Part shown: one piece after another, positions 52,561 to 60,120 of the stretch
Numbering within the stretch: the stretch's first letter is position 1
How the letters are laid out: every line of letters begins with the position of its first letter
Assembly: GCF_003289955.1 (NCBI RefSeq)
Contig: NZ_QLZR01000010.1
Location: 1 to 64,000 of the forward strand
From: Planococcus halotolerans
Lineage (GTDB): Bacteria > Bacillota > Bacilli > Bacillales_A > Planococcaceae
Direction: 5' to 3'
DNA length: 64,000 bases
The notes under the pieces: model-generated
Databases searched by the model: none
What the model was told of the DNA's origin: nothing
Seen by the model: the letters and a program-made list of their open reading frames with translations, nothing else
Translations under genes and position numbers: made by a program

Positions 52561-54621
52561 TTACATGTCAATTTCGAGTCCCAGGTAACGCCGCATGCGC
52601 GTGTTCCGGCCTTTTCGGTTCATCTTGGTGGTTTGCTGCGGCTCTTTCTGGTAATTGTTCGGGTGGGCCGCTTGCCGCATCAATTGATCCAGCAGTTCGG
52701 AACTTGCGCGGCCGTTCGGGAACTGAACGAGTGGCTGCTGCTTGTCGTCCAGTCCTTGATAGAACCGGCTGTTTTGCTGGTTTTTATATTGCTCAAAGGC
52801 CGCCCCGCGTTTGTCCTGTTCGGTTTGCGCGTGCTTCAGGCACTCTTTCAACGCCGGCGCTTTGTGGTGCTTCGCTTTTTCCGTGTAATGCTTCAAGAAA
52901 TCCGTTTTCATTTCCAGCGGCAGTGCCTGTACCTGCTGCAGCAATTTCTCTTTTGCTTCCGGGAACGTCTGCCGAATCAATTCATCCATTTGCTTGTCCA
53001 TATGTGCGGCTTTTTCCTGGTAACGGCCGATCAATTGCTGGGCGGTATTGAGTTTGATGGACGTCCGGTAAATGGTATCCAAGTCTTTTCCGTCGTGCAG
53101 CAGCTTCTCTTTTTCAGTTCCCAGTTTATTGCGCATCTGCGATTGAATCCGGATTTGTTCGCTCGCTTTTTCGGCATGGTCACAGGCTTTTTGAAGTTCA
53201 TGCAGCTGCAAGTGATGATCCATGTCTTCCATCCCTGGAACGTGTTCCCACTGCTCATTCCGGATTGCTTCCAAGACAGTTGCTTTAAAGTCGGCCGTCC
53301 GGTCATTCGTCTGGAAGCGATCATCGATTTCCGCATAGAGTTCCTGGAATGCATTATGAACAATTAGGCTTTGCACCCGGTAAGCGCGTTCCGCATGGGC
53401 CGTGACGGTTTCATTGGTTTTCGCCGATTTGGCCGTTTCCTGTTCCAGTTTTTCAAAACGATCCAGCCGTTCACCGAAGAGTGACGGGAATGTCGGCAGC
53501 GAGAATCCTTGCGCTTTTAATGCTTGGGCATCGCGTTTAGCGTTCGCTTGGTGGGATGCCGTCAAGATGGCATGGGTAACGGCTGCTTCGGTCTGTTTGG
53601 GTTCAAGCGATCGCTCTTCCCATCGGTAAAGGCCTTCCAGTTGTTTGTGCACGTTTTGGAAGGTCGGTGCTTCTTTCAGGCGTCCTTCCATGAACCGCAG
53701 GCTCTTCTGGTAATCGGCGTCCAATTGTCCGGTAACTTCGACGGTATGCCGGTGCAGAACGGCTTGGACATCCAACGGTTTCTGCTTGTCCGAAAGAAAG
53801 GAAATTTGTTGGTTCAGCTGCTTGATCTCTGCATTTGTTTTGCGGATTTCCTGATTCAATTGGTGGTAGAACGTCTTCGCTTCAAGGCCCTTGGCTTCCA
53901 TCCGTTTGACGTATTGGTATTCGTTCCGGTCCAGCCGAACTTCTGCAATCCGGTCCAGTCCCTGTTCTTCAAATGAGAGCGCGGAAACTTCCTTGTTGAT
54001 GCCATGCTCCTTGAAGGATTGATTGATGGCTTCTGCGTAATTCATGCGCCATTTTACGAGGGTTTCGCGTTCGTTCCAGTCCGTAGAAGGAACGGTTTGA
54101 AACACTTTTTTTCCGTCCTCTGTCCGGAGAATGTCACCCTTTTCATCGTACTCATACTGACGCATTTTCTTCTGTCCCCAGCTGCCATCTTCATTGAACG
54201 GACGAACCGTCAGCAAAATATGGGCATGGGGATTATGTAGTTTGTCGCGGTGAATCGAGACGTCTGCCACCATCCCCTCGTCCACGAATTCTTCCTGGAC
54301 GAACGACTGGACCAACTCGTGCTGCTGCTTATCCGACAGCTCAACCGGCAGGGCAACCAATACCTCGCGGGCCAGTTGCGCGTTCCACGCTTTTTCCACT
54401 TTCTCGACTTCGTTCCATAGCTTTTCACGGTCGAGTGTCCAGTCGGGCGCATGATCCGGCTTCAGGAGAAAAGAGACCGGAGCCACTTCGCGCCGTTTGA
54501 AACTTTTCATTTCCTCGTCGCGTTCGGAATACAGGTCTTCCCCACTCCGATAACTGGCACTGGCCACGGCTGATTGGGATTTCTTGCTGATAATGTTGGC
54601 TTGCAGACGGAAGTAGCTCAC
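52561..54621 (-). CDS. MOBQ-family relaxase (MobA/MobL, Nes-like)
   Basis: 686 residues. The N-terminal 250 residues are the relaxase: YFRLQANIISKKSQSAVASA and SYRSGEDLYS hold motif I with the likely catalytic tyrosine, and HRDKLHNPHAHILLTVRPF (about residues 122-140) is the metal-binding histidine motif III. The C-terminal 430 residues are long coiled coils of unknown role, as in Nes of pSK41-like staphylococcal plasmids (about 665 residues). It should nick one strand at oriT and pilot it into the recipient. The probable oriT lies 80-120 bases upstream of its start, and two small accessory genes run divergently. Confidence 0.92.
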   Translation of the reverse strand: MSYFRLQANIISKKSQSAVASASYRSGEDLYSERDEEMKSFKRREVAPVSFLLKPDHAPDWTLDREKLWNEVEKVEKAWNAQLAREVLVALPVELSDKQQHELVQSFVQEEFVDEGMVADVSIHRDKLHNPHAHILLTVRPFNEDGSWGQKKMRQYEYDEKGDILRTEDGKKVFQTVPSTDWNERETLVKWRMNYAEAINQSFKEHGINKEVSALSFEEQGLDRIAEVRLDRNEYQYVKRMEAKGLEAKTFYHQLNQEIRKTNAEIKQLNQQISFLSDKQKPLDVQAVLHRHTVEVTGQLDADYQKSLRFMEGRLKEAPTFQNVHKQLEGLYRWEERSLEPKQTEAAVTHAILTASHQANAKRDAQALKAQGFSLPTFPSLFGERLDRFEKLEQETAKSAKTNETVTAHAERAYRVQSLIVHNAFQELYAEIDDRFQTNDRTADFKATVLEAIRNEQWEHVPGMEDMDHHLQLHELQKACDHAEKASEQIRIQSQMRNKLGTEKEKLLHDGKDLDTIYRTSIKLNTAQQLIGRYQEKAAHMDKQMDELIRQTFPEAKEKLLQQVQALPLEMKTDFLKHYTEKAKHHKAPALKECLKHAQTEQDKRGAAFEQYKNQQNSRFYQGLDDKQQPLVQFPNGRASSELLDQLMRQAAHPNNYQKEPQQTTKMNRKGRNTRMRRYLGLEIDM

Positions 54622-54699
54622 GTTCTCTCACCTCTTTTTTTACAGGCTCTTTTATCTTAAAACATCCGAAGGCGACAAAGAAAGGCCGAAGGCGCTTTC

Positions 54700-54745
54700 C
54701 CCAGGCACCACGAAGTGGTGTATAACTGGGCACTCTCCCTTTGGG
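54700..54745. other. Probable oriT
   Basis: CACCAC (54706-54711) and GTGGTG (54715-54720) form an inverted repeat directly followed by TATAACTGGGCACTCTCCC (54721-54739). An inverted repeat beside a conserved nick stretch, just upstream of the relaxase gene, is the plan of MOBQ origins, and the TATAA-TG-GC-CT pattern resembles their TAAGTGCGCCCT core from memory. The nick position is not determined. Confidence 0.6.
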
Positions 54746-54842
54746 TTCGGACTTATTGTAGCACAAATTTTCCCTTTTCTCTAGAATTTATTAAGATATA
54801 TGTTAATATATTTAAATATAAGATAAAAAAGGAGTGAAGACC

Positions 54843-55076
54843 ATGGCAAACAATATTGAAAAGATCACAAGCATCGAAGAGCAGATCGCCAAACTGAAAG
54901 AAAAGCAAAAAATGATCGAACAGCAAATGCACAAGAACATCGGCCAGGAAGTGCTCAAGGCATGGAATGTGGAATCGGAACAGGAAGCCATTGAATGGAT
55001 TCAAAAGCTCGCGGTTCAAGTAAACCGAAAAGAAGACGGGAATGAAACGCGGGATCACCATGAGCAGCAGTCGTGA
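54843..55076 (+). CDS. Small coiled-coil relaxosome protein
   Basis: 77 residues from ATG 54843, with AAGGAG at about 54829. The first half is a coiled coil (EQIAKLKEKQKMIEQQMHKN); the second half is helical (WNVESEQEAIEWIQKLAVQV). It resembles MobC-like accessory proteins encoded divergent to MOBQ relaxases. It overlaps the next gene by 17 bp, so they are co-translated. A role in relaxase recruitment at oriT is inferred from position. Confidence 0.6.
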   Translation: MANNIEKITSIEEQIAKLKEKQKMIEQQMHKNIGQEVLKAWNVESEQEAIEWIQKLAVQVNRKEDGNETRDHHEQQS

Positions 55077-55323
55077 TCATTTGGATCAGACCAAGGAACT
55101 GAAACAGCGGATTACAGAAATGAAAAGAAAGAAGAACCGGCTTCAAAATGAAGCCAAACGGAGAGCCAGCTGGGAACAGCGAAAAGCGCGGACCAAACGC
55201 TTAATCGAGACCGGTGCGCTGGCCGAAAAATATTTTGGACTGGAACAGCTGTCCGTGGCCGAACGGGAGAAAGTCTTCCAGACTTTCTCGGCATTTGTAA
55301 AAGGCAATATGAAAAAGGGCTGA
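55060..55323 (+). CDS. TraD/DUF3847-like conjugal transfer protein
   Basis: 87 residues from ATG 55060. A basic coiled coil (ELKQRITEMKRKKNRLQNEA) leads to RKARTKRLIETGALAEKYFG, which is the signature 'RKARTRRLIETGALVEKA' of TraD-type proteins of mobilisation systems, then LSVAEREKVFQTFSAFVKG. Probably part of the relaxosome. A terminator at 55313-55344 ends the two-gene operon. Confidence 0.65.
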   Translation: MSSSRDHLDQTKELKQRITEMKRKKNRLQNEAKRRASWEQRKARTKRLIETGALAEKYFGLEQLSVAEREKVFQTFSAFVKGNMKKG

Positions 55324-55344
55324 GAAATCATTCTCAGCCCTTTT
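55313..55344. terminator. Terminator after traD-like gene
   Basis: AAAAGGGCTGAGA and TCTCAGCCCTTTT pair around a 6-nt loop. It works in both directions and also overlaps the stop of the small leftward gene at 55334. Confidence 0.8.
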
Positions 55345-55510
55345 GGTTTGGATGATCGTGTTCAGCAAGCGGAATCAACTTCCACTTTTCTGTCGTGTGC
55401 AGCGTTAAAAAATCGAGTTGGTTTTGAGCTTCCTCTTTCGTGTGGAAAACAGTTTCCTGTTCTTCATCACTCAGAACTACACCATTCGTTGATCGGATAA
55501 GATACGCCAT
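55334..55510 (-). CDS. Short hypothetical protein (58 residues)
   Basis: ATG 55510 follows GGGAGG at a normal distance, a strong start. The protein begins MAYLIRSTNGVVLSDEEQET, continues VFHTKEEAQNQLDFL and ends HPNQKG. Acidic, soluble, no known family. The good ribosome binding site and codon use argue that it is real. Confidence 0.5.
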   Translation of the reverse strand: MAYLIRSTNGVVLSDEEQETVFHTKEEAQNQLDFLTLHTTEKWKLIPLAEHDHPNQKG

Positions 55511-55613
55511 AACCTACCTCCCACTTCGTTATAGAAACAAAATAAGTCACGCTTAACCAAACAAGTAAGAGTAAAGTTGACTTTCTACTTTAGCAAATAT
55601 CTACCTAACTAAA

Positions 55614-55627
55614 GTAGAAATATCTAC
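55614..55627. repeat. Isolated copy of the 14-bp partition/replication repeat
   Basis: GTAGAAATATCTAC, the core of the 53-bp arrays at 57.1-57.8 kb, occurs once here downstream of the partition operon, with partial copies around it (TATCTAC at 55599-55604 and GTAGAT at 55637). Confidence 0.6.
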
Positions 55628-55668
55628 CTGTGCAAGGTAGATGTTTGTTAAGTTATATAATTTCGATA

Positions 55669-56133
55669 CTACTCGTCCTGTTCGTTAAAAAACTCAGTCA
55701 TATAATCAAACTGTTTTTGCTGGCGATCAGTCAATTCATTCTTAGTATAATACTCAACAAGTTCAGAAATAATAGCGTATGTTTTATTTTCATCCATGAA
55801 CTTACCAAGTACGCCAATTTGAATATGCAGGTCATGCGGAACTTTAATTGACTTTACGTTATTATTTTTTCCCACTACGGATTTTACTTTACGAGGTGCT
55901 TTTGTTTTTGTTTCGGGAACAGGAATTGTCGATTTTTTTTCTGGTAATATAGCACGTGGTTCAGTTTTCTCTTCGTTAACTACTGGATTGTTTGCTGGCT
56001 GTGAAAAGTTTTGTTTCTCATTGGTGAATTTGAAGTCGTTTTGACTGCTAATAACTACAGGTCTAGGTCTTTCAAGAGTGCTTGATTTCGTCTTCTTCTT
56101 AATCAAGGGTCCCTTCTTTGAACTCTCAGACAT
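55669..56133 (-). CDS. parB: ParB-type partition partner with ribbon-helix-helix domain
   Basis: 154 residues from ATG 56133 (GAGGAGG upstream, inside the end of parA). The first 95 residues are basic and disordered-looking (KKGPLIKKKTKSS, PAPRKVKS-like). The last 60 residues form a ribbon-helix-helix: KSIKVPHDLHIQIGVLGKF, then ENKTYAIISELVEYYTKNEL. This matches the small centromere-binding partners of type Ib ParA proteins (ParG/omega-like). It should bind the TCTAC-type repeats around the operon, represses it, and stimulates ParA. An 8-bp overlap with parA gives coupled translation. Confidence 0.75.
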   Translation of the reverse strand: MSESSKKGPLIKKKTKSSTLERPRPVVISSQNDFKFTNEKQNFSQPANNPVVNEEKTEPRAILPEKKSTIPVPETKTKAPRKVKSVVGKNNNVKSIKVPHDLHIQIGVLGKFMDENKTYAIISELVEYYTKNELTDRQQKQFDYMTEFFNEQDE

Positions 56134-56935
56134 GAACGCTTTCCTCCTCAAACCTTGCAAGTTTTTCTTCAATTTCATCTACTACATCTAAGAACGTTTG
56201 ATGTGCTTTACGGTCGTGATGATCTTCATTTTTAATCCCTGTCATATCCCACGCTTTTAAGCGCTCTAAATGCTTTATGACATTTTTGAAGACATTGTCT
56301 TCACCGAAAAGCTCGGTTGCTCGTTCGACCGTACTCTGATCCACACGTCCACCAGCTCTTAAAAGAACTGGTAAAACCCCAAGAACTTGAATGTCTGCTT
56401 CATATTCATCTGCCATAAACTGCAGGTATGACACGTAAGTTTCTGCACCTTCAAGGGAAAGTTCTTGGGCCTGCAAAATAATTAGAACATAATCGGAAGC
56501 CATCATAGCATTGTCAGAGTAATCGCTTATGGTTGGTGGTACATCGATGAAAATATAATCATAATTTGCTTTTAAAGGTTCGAGCAAAGTTTTTAAAAGA
56601 GTAATTTGTTCCAAATCGTTTTGGAAGGTTTGATAGAGAAACTTCGAAAAGTTTTTAAACGAAACTGCGGCCGGGATAAGATCAAGATGTTCTGTCACTT
56701 TCACAACGACGTCTTGAAGATTCCCCTCTTTGAAACCATCAAAGATTGTTTTGTTTATTTCTTCTATCCCTGCGGAACGGGCAATTAAAGTGCTAGCATT
56801 CCCTTGTGGGTCCATATCGACCAAGAGAACCTTTTTCTTATGTACATTTGCATATTCCCAACTGGTCATTACAGAGACTTTGGTTTTTCCAACGCCGCCT
56901 TTAAAGTTGCCTACTACAATTGTTTTGGCTGCCAT
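56126..56935 (-). CDS. parA: ParA Walker-type partition ATPase
   Basis: 269 residues from ATG 56935 with AGGAGG upstream. The deviant Walker A motif is VVGNFKGGVGKTKVS (residues 6-20), Walker A' is VLLVDMDPQGNAST (about 37-50) and Walker B is YDYIFIDVPPTISD (about 124-137). There is no N-terminal helix-turn-helix, so it is type Ib. It forms ATP-dependent DNA-bound dimers on the nucleoid and moves plasmid-ParB complexes apart. It is in one operon with the RHH partner and preceded by operator-like repeats. Confidence 0.95.
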   Translation of the reverse strand: MAAKTIVVGNFKGGVGKTKVSVMTSWEYANVHKKKVLLVDMDPQGNASTLIARSAGIEEINKTIFDGFKEGNLQDVVVKVTEHLDLIPAAVSFKNFSKFLYQTFQNDLEQITLLKTLLEPLKANYDYIFIDVPPTISDYSDNAMMASDYVLIILQAQELSLEGAETYVSYLQFMADEYEADIQVLGVLPVLLRAGGRVDQSTVERATELFGEDNVFKNVIKHLERLKAWDMTGIKNEDHHDRKAHQTFLDVVDEIEEKLARFEEESVHV

Positions 56936-56966
56936 CAATATTCCTCCTAGAATTTTTTGTTAATTA

Positions 56967-57030
56967 CAAACTTCTACCTAACAAACTTCTACTTCTGTAT
57001 ATTTCTGATAATAACACAAGTAGAAGTTTG
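56967..57030. promoter_or_regulatory. parA operator repeats
   Basis: CAAACTTCTAC occurs at 56967-56977 and 56982-56992 as direct repeats, and inverted (GTAGAAGTTTG) at 57020-57030. They surround the expected parA promoter. The shared TCTAC/GTAGA half-site links them to the large arrays upstream. Confidence 0.6.
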
Positions 57031-57097
57031 TGAGAATAATAAATAAAATGTAACACAATTGTAATATTTGGTCTTTTAACTATACATAGGTAGAAAA

Positions 57098-57755
57098 GTA
57101 GAAATATCTACCTGTGCGAGAATGCGAATTATTCTAACGTAAGTAGAAAAGTGGAAATATCTACTTTTGCGAGAAAGAGAATGATTCTAACAAAAGTAGA
57201 AAAGTAGAAATATCTACTTCTGCGAGAAAGAGAATGATTCTAACAAAAGTAGAAAAGTAGAAATATCTACCTCTGCGAGAAAGTAAATCATTCCAACAAA
57301 AGTAGAAAAGTAGAAATATCTACTTTTGCGAGAAAGAAAATCATTCTAACAAAAGTAGAAATATCTACTTTTGTTATTTAAATAAAAAATAAGAGTACTG
57401 ATTTCTGCTGTTAAACCAGCTTTCAGTAAATAATTTAATTCTAAAATTCAAAAATTATAATTGCACAGGTAGATAAGTAGAAATATCTACTTTTGCGAGA
57501 AATATATTCATTCTAACAAAGGTGGAAAAGTGGAAATATCTACTTATGCGAGAATGATAATGACTTTAACAAAAGTAGAAAAGTAGAAATATCTACCTCT
57601 GCGAGAAAGAGAATTAAAATAACAAAAGTAGAAAAGTGGAAATATCTACTTATGCGAGGAAGAACTTCCTTCCAACAAAAGTAGAAAAGTAGAAATATCT
57701 ACCTGTGCGAGAAAGAGTGTCATTCTCGCACAGGTAGAAAAGTGGAAATATCTAC
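57098..57755. repeat. Two arrays of a 14-bp palindrome at exact 53-bp spacing
   Basis: GTAGAAATATCTAC (or GTGGAAATATCTAC) starts at 57098, 57151, 57204, 57257, 57310 and 57355 in array 1, and at 57477, 57530, 57583, 57636, 57689 and 57742 in array 2. All intervals are 53 bp except the last of array 1 (45 bp). Each unit also has GTAGAAAA 9 bp before the palindrome and GCGAGAA after it. The 53 bp equals five helical turns. The arrays lie between parA and a replication gene, so they are a centromere, replication iterons, or both. Confidence 0.9.
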
Positions 57756-57870
57756 TTCTGTCACCTCGAAAACCTTGATTTACCGCTATTTACACAGCAT
57801 TCCCCATGCTTTAGCTTAAAGAATATAGAGAACTTAGAAGAGTTGGCATAAGACGGGGAGGGGATGCTTT

Positions 57871-59382
57871 GTGGTAAATATGAGTAATATATTTGATCTG
57901 GTGCTTCACGAAGGTATTAATACATATAAGACAAAAAACTCAAAGGCAGCTTTCCCCAAAGTCGTAAAAGATAAAAAAAATTTTCAAAAACATAAGAAAG
58001 GTGCCATCTGTGTGACCCGAGCCAAGGAAGATCTAGCGACACCGTTCGGTGTCAAAGGGTATGTGATTACCTCAAAGGAAACCCTCTTGGAGGATTGTCT
58101 TGAACTTTCTCACTGGAATCCTAATGTACTGAACTACTTAAGGTATTCGGATAAAACCAGGCGGTTCGTCAAGGGACATGAAGAAAGCAACCTACAGCAA
58201 ATCAATACCTTTGTGGTGGATATCGACACGAAAAAGCAGTCGTATACGGAAATCCTGACGGCTGCACTGGATCACAGTATCGGCATCCCAACGCTTGTTC
58301 TGGAGTCACCAAAAGGCTTTCAAGCCTATTTTGTTCTTGAGAAACCTCTCTTCATCAGCAACCAGAACGACTTCCGCGGACTGAAAGTGGCCAAACGCAT
58401 CTCAGAGAACATCAAACGCAGCCTCGCCGGAGTTTTGCAGGGAGTCGATATCTCCTGCAATGACTTCGGTTTTTTTCGGATTCCGAACGAAGACAACGTG
58501 CGCTGGTTCTCTGAAGAAATGGTCTACGACTTCGGCAGCTTGATCGCATGGTCCAAACGCCAGGACGATGATCGGGGCAGGGGGCTTTTTGTGCTGCCTT
58601 CCCAAAAAGAAGCGCTGGATCCAACGCAGTCCGAATGGTTTCAGGAACTCTTGGCCACGCGTCACGTAAAAGGGGGCGAAGGGCAGATCGGCCGGGACAA
58701 CCTGATGTTCACACTTGCTCTGGCTTGCTACAGTGCCGGAAAGGGGCAGGATGAAACGCTCGATCTTCTGGATGAATACAACTCGTCCCTGGCTGTGCCT
58801 ATACGGCACAGCGAAGTTCGGAAAATCGTCAAGAGCGCCTATAAAGGCCGGTTCAAGGGCGCGCATAAGGAATACATCCAGCAGCTGTTGGAAGCATGGG
58901 GCACCGGCAAGGAAATCGCGATCCACAATCCGATGGGCGGCTGGTACAAGCACAAGAAAGACCGGGAAGACCGCGTCCGCAGTCATTACAGCGAATGGGA
59001 AGAAGATGTGCTCGCCTTTATCGAAAAAGCCGCGAGCATCGATCAGCCCATCAAATGGTCCACGCAGACAGCTTTGTGCGAAGAGATCGGGATTCCCCGC
59101 AGTACGTTCAATGAAGTCATCCGGAAATCCAAACACATCTTGGTCAAACGAAAAGGAAAAGGCCGGGCAGCGCAGACAGGATTGACCTCGATTGCGATGC
59201 TTCTTCAGTGTGCGCTCAGTTGCCAGCAGCAACACCGCACGGTGTACATCGAAGCAATCCGGCTCTTTGCAACTGAGCCAGCCAATCAGCTTGTTCTGCG
59301 AGAACTGGACTACCAAGTGGAACGCCATGTGGCAGGCCCTTATGCTGCCACCATAAATGGTAAAAATTTCAATTCCAGTTAA
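57871..59382 (+). CDS. PrimPol/PriCT-type plasmid replication protein
   Basis: 503 residues from GTG 57871, with GGGGAGGGG upstream. The N-terminal 220 residues look like an archaeo-eukaryotic primase domain: NTFVVDIDTKKQS supplies the two acidic residues, and LVLESPKGFQAYFVLE plus ISCNDFGFFRIPN follow. A PriCT-1 domain comes next (IGRDNLMFTLALACYSAGKG; IRHSEVRKIVKSAYKG, about 265-320). The C-terminal third has a helix-turn-helix-like part (QTALCEEIGIPRSTFNEVIR). Such proteins prime or initiate plasmid replication. The 53-bp arrays end 115 bp upstream. GCATTCCCC at 57797-57805 can pair with the ribosome-binding GGGGATGC at 57860-57867, so translation may be controlled. Confidence 0.75.
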   Translation: MVNMSNIFDLVLHEGINTYKTKNSKAAFPKVVKDKKNFQKHKKGAICVTRAKEDLATPFGVKGYVITSKETLLEDCLELSHWNPNVLNYLRYSDKTRRFVKGHEESNLQQINTFVVDIDTKKQSYTEILTAALDHSIGIPTLVLESPKGFQAYFVLEKPLFISNQNDFRGLKVAKRISENIKRSLAGVLQGVDISCNDFGFFRIPNEDNVRWFSEEMVYDFGSLIAWSKRQDDDRGRGLFVLPSQKEALDPTQSEWFQELLATRHVKGGEGQIGRDNLMFTLALACYSAGKGQDETLDLLDEYNSSLAVPIRHSEVRKIVKSAYKGRFKGAHKEYIQQLLEAWGTGKEIAIHNPMGGWYKHKKDREDRVRSHYSEWEEDVLAFIEKAASIDQPIKWSTQTALCEEIGIPRSTFNEVIRKSKHILVKRKGKGRAAQTGLTSIAMLLQCALSCQQQHRTVYIEAIRLFATEPANQLVLRELDYQVERHVAGPYAATINGKNFNSS

Positions 59383-59523
59383 TTGTCCAGTCTGCCAATA
59401 CATATCTGTATACAGGGGTTCGTTTTTTCCCCTGCTTATCGATTGTGTATCCATCCATCTCTTTTATCTTGTTTTGGGGAATAAAAAAAGCACCTTTTCA
59501 GTGAAAAGATACTTGGGACGGGA

Positions 59524-59829
59524 TTATTCAGTTTCATCGGTTTCGTAAGGACCGAAGCGTTCATACATTTTATTGAGCTGCTGGGTTTGAAAGTCGTCTT
59601 TGAAGGCGCGCAGAAAAACGTCCGTTGGGTTGATTTGAAGTGCGTTGCAATAATGAATGATCCAGCCGATTGAAACGTTTTGTTTTCCACGTTCGATATT
59701 GGAAATCGTGGGTCCGGCCAGGTCGCTGATGGCTTCGATATCTTTTAAGGTCATTTTCTTTTCAAGGCGTATGGATTTCAAGGCTCCACCGATTTTTTCG
59801 TAAATATTGGGTTCATAATGGGAGGTCAT
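59524..59829 (-). CDS. Xre-family transcriptional regulator
   Basis: 101 residues. A helix-turn-helix of the HTH_3 type occupies residues about 12-65: IGGALKSIRLEKKMTLKDIE, then ISDLAGPTISNIERGKQNVS with recognition helix TISNIERGK, and WIIHYCNALQINPTDVF. The short C-terminus is acidic. It is divergent from repA, with the antisense-RNA region between them, so a role in copy control or in regulating the transfer operon is reasonable but unproven. GGAGG-like bases precede ATG 59829 weakly. Confidence 0.85.
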   Translation of the reverse strand: MTSHYEPNIYEKIGGALKSIRLEKKMTLKDIEAISDLAGPTISNIERGKQNVSIGWIIHYCNALQINPTDVFLRAFKDDFQTQQLNKMYERFGPYETDETE

Positions 59830-59904
59830 AGCTCGAATCCTTTCAGATAGCCGTGTCTGTTTTGATTGTTTCGTGTTATACTGATTCCATAAAATTAAGA
59901 TATA

Positions 59905-59997
59905 TATTAAAAAATCTCTACAAACCCTGTTATTGGTAGTTTGGCGACCGTCAATAACAGAGTTTCCGCGTAGAGAAATTTCAAAGGAATCGTTCTT
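59905..59997 (-). ncRNA. Candidate antisense RNA controlling repA (RNAI-like)
   Basis: On the minus strand, TTCAAA, a 16-bp spacer and an extended -10 (TG-C-TATAAT, the TATAAT at 60009-60004) form a good promoter. Transcription leftward from about 59997 would cross the hairpin of the repA leader (arms 59912-59935 and 59952-59981) and end at that stem followed by six T residues near 59911. The product of about 90 nt is complementary to the leader. This is the layout known from pSK41-type RepA_N plasmids. Promoter and terminator are visible; the RNA itself is predicted. Confidence 0.65.
59912..59987 (+). promoter_or_regulatory. repA leader hairpin 1 with switching strand
   Basis: AATCTCTACAAAC-CTGTTATTG (59913-59935) pairs with CAATAACAG...GTTT...GTAGAGA (59952-59977). 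The 3' strand GAGAAATTTCAAAGG (59973-59987) is also complementary, 14 of 15, to CCTTTGGAATTTCTC (60066-60080) in hairpin 2. The two pairings exclude each other. Confidence 0.65.
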
Positions 59998-60059
59998 ATC
60001 CTGATTATAGCATAATCCAGGTCTTTTTGAATAGAAGCTGAGGAAATCGGCTTTTATGG

Positions 60060-60115
60060 AACGCGCCTTTGGAATTTCTCTTCCGTTCGATCAGAGAATT
60101 CTTGGAAGGGGCGTT
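60060..60115 (+). promoter_or_regulatory. repA leader hairpin 2 masking the ribosome binding site
   Basis: AACGCGCCTT (60060-60069) pairs with AAGGGGCGTT (60106-60115), 9 of 10, and GAATTTCTCT (60072-60081) with AGAGAATTC (60093-60101). The repA ribosome binding site GGAAGGGG (60104-60111) lies in the stem, 5-10 bases before ATG 60121, so translation should be low when this hairpin forms. Confidence 0.65.
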
Positions 60116-60120
60116 TTGTT

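Noticed and set aside
57098..57755. CRISPR array
   Set aside because: The repeated unit is a short palindrome with similar, not unique, intervening DNA, the spacing reflects DNA phasing, and no cas genes are present. Partition/replication repeats fit better.
58402..59454. 350-codon leftward frame across the PrimPol gene
   Set aside because: It is complementary to a clearly coding, motif-bearing gene; its protein shows no domain.
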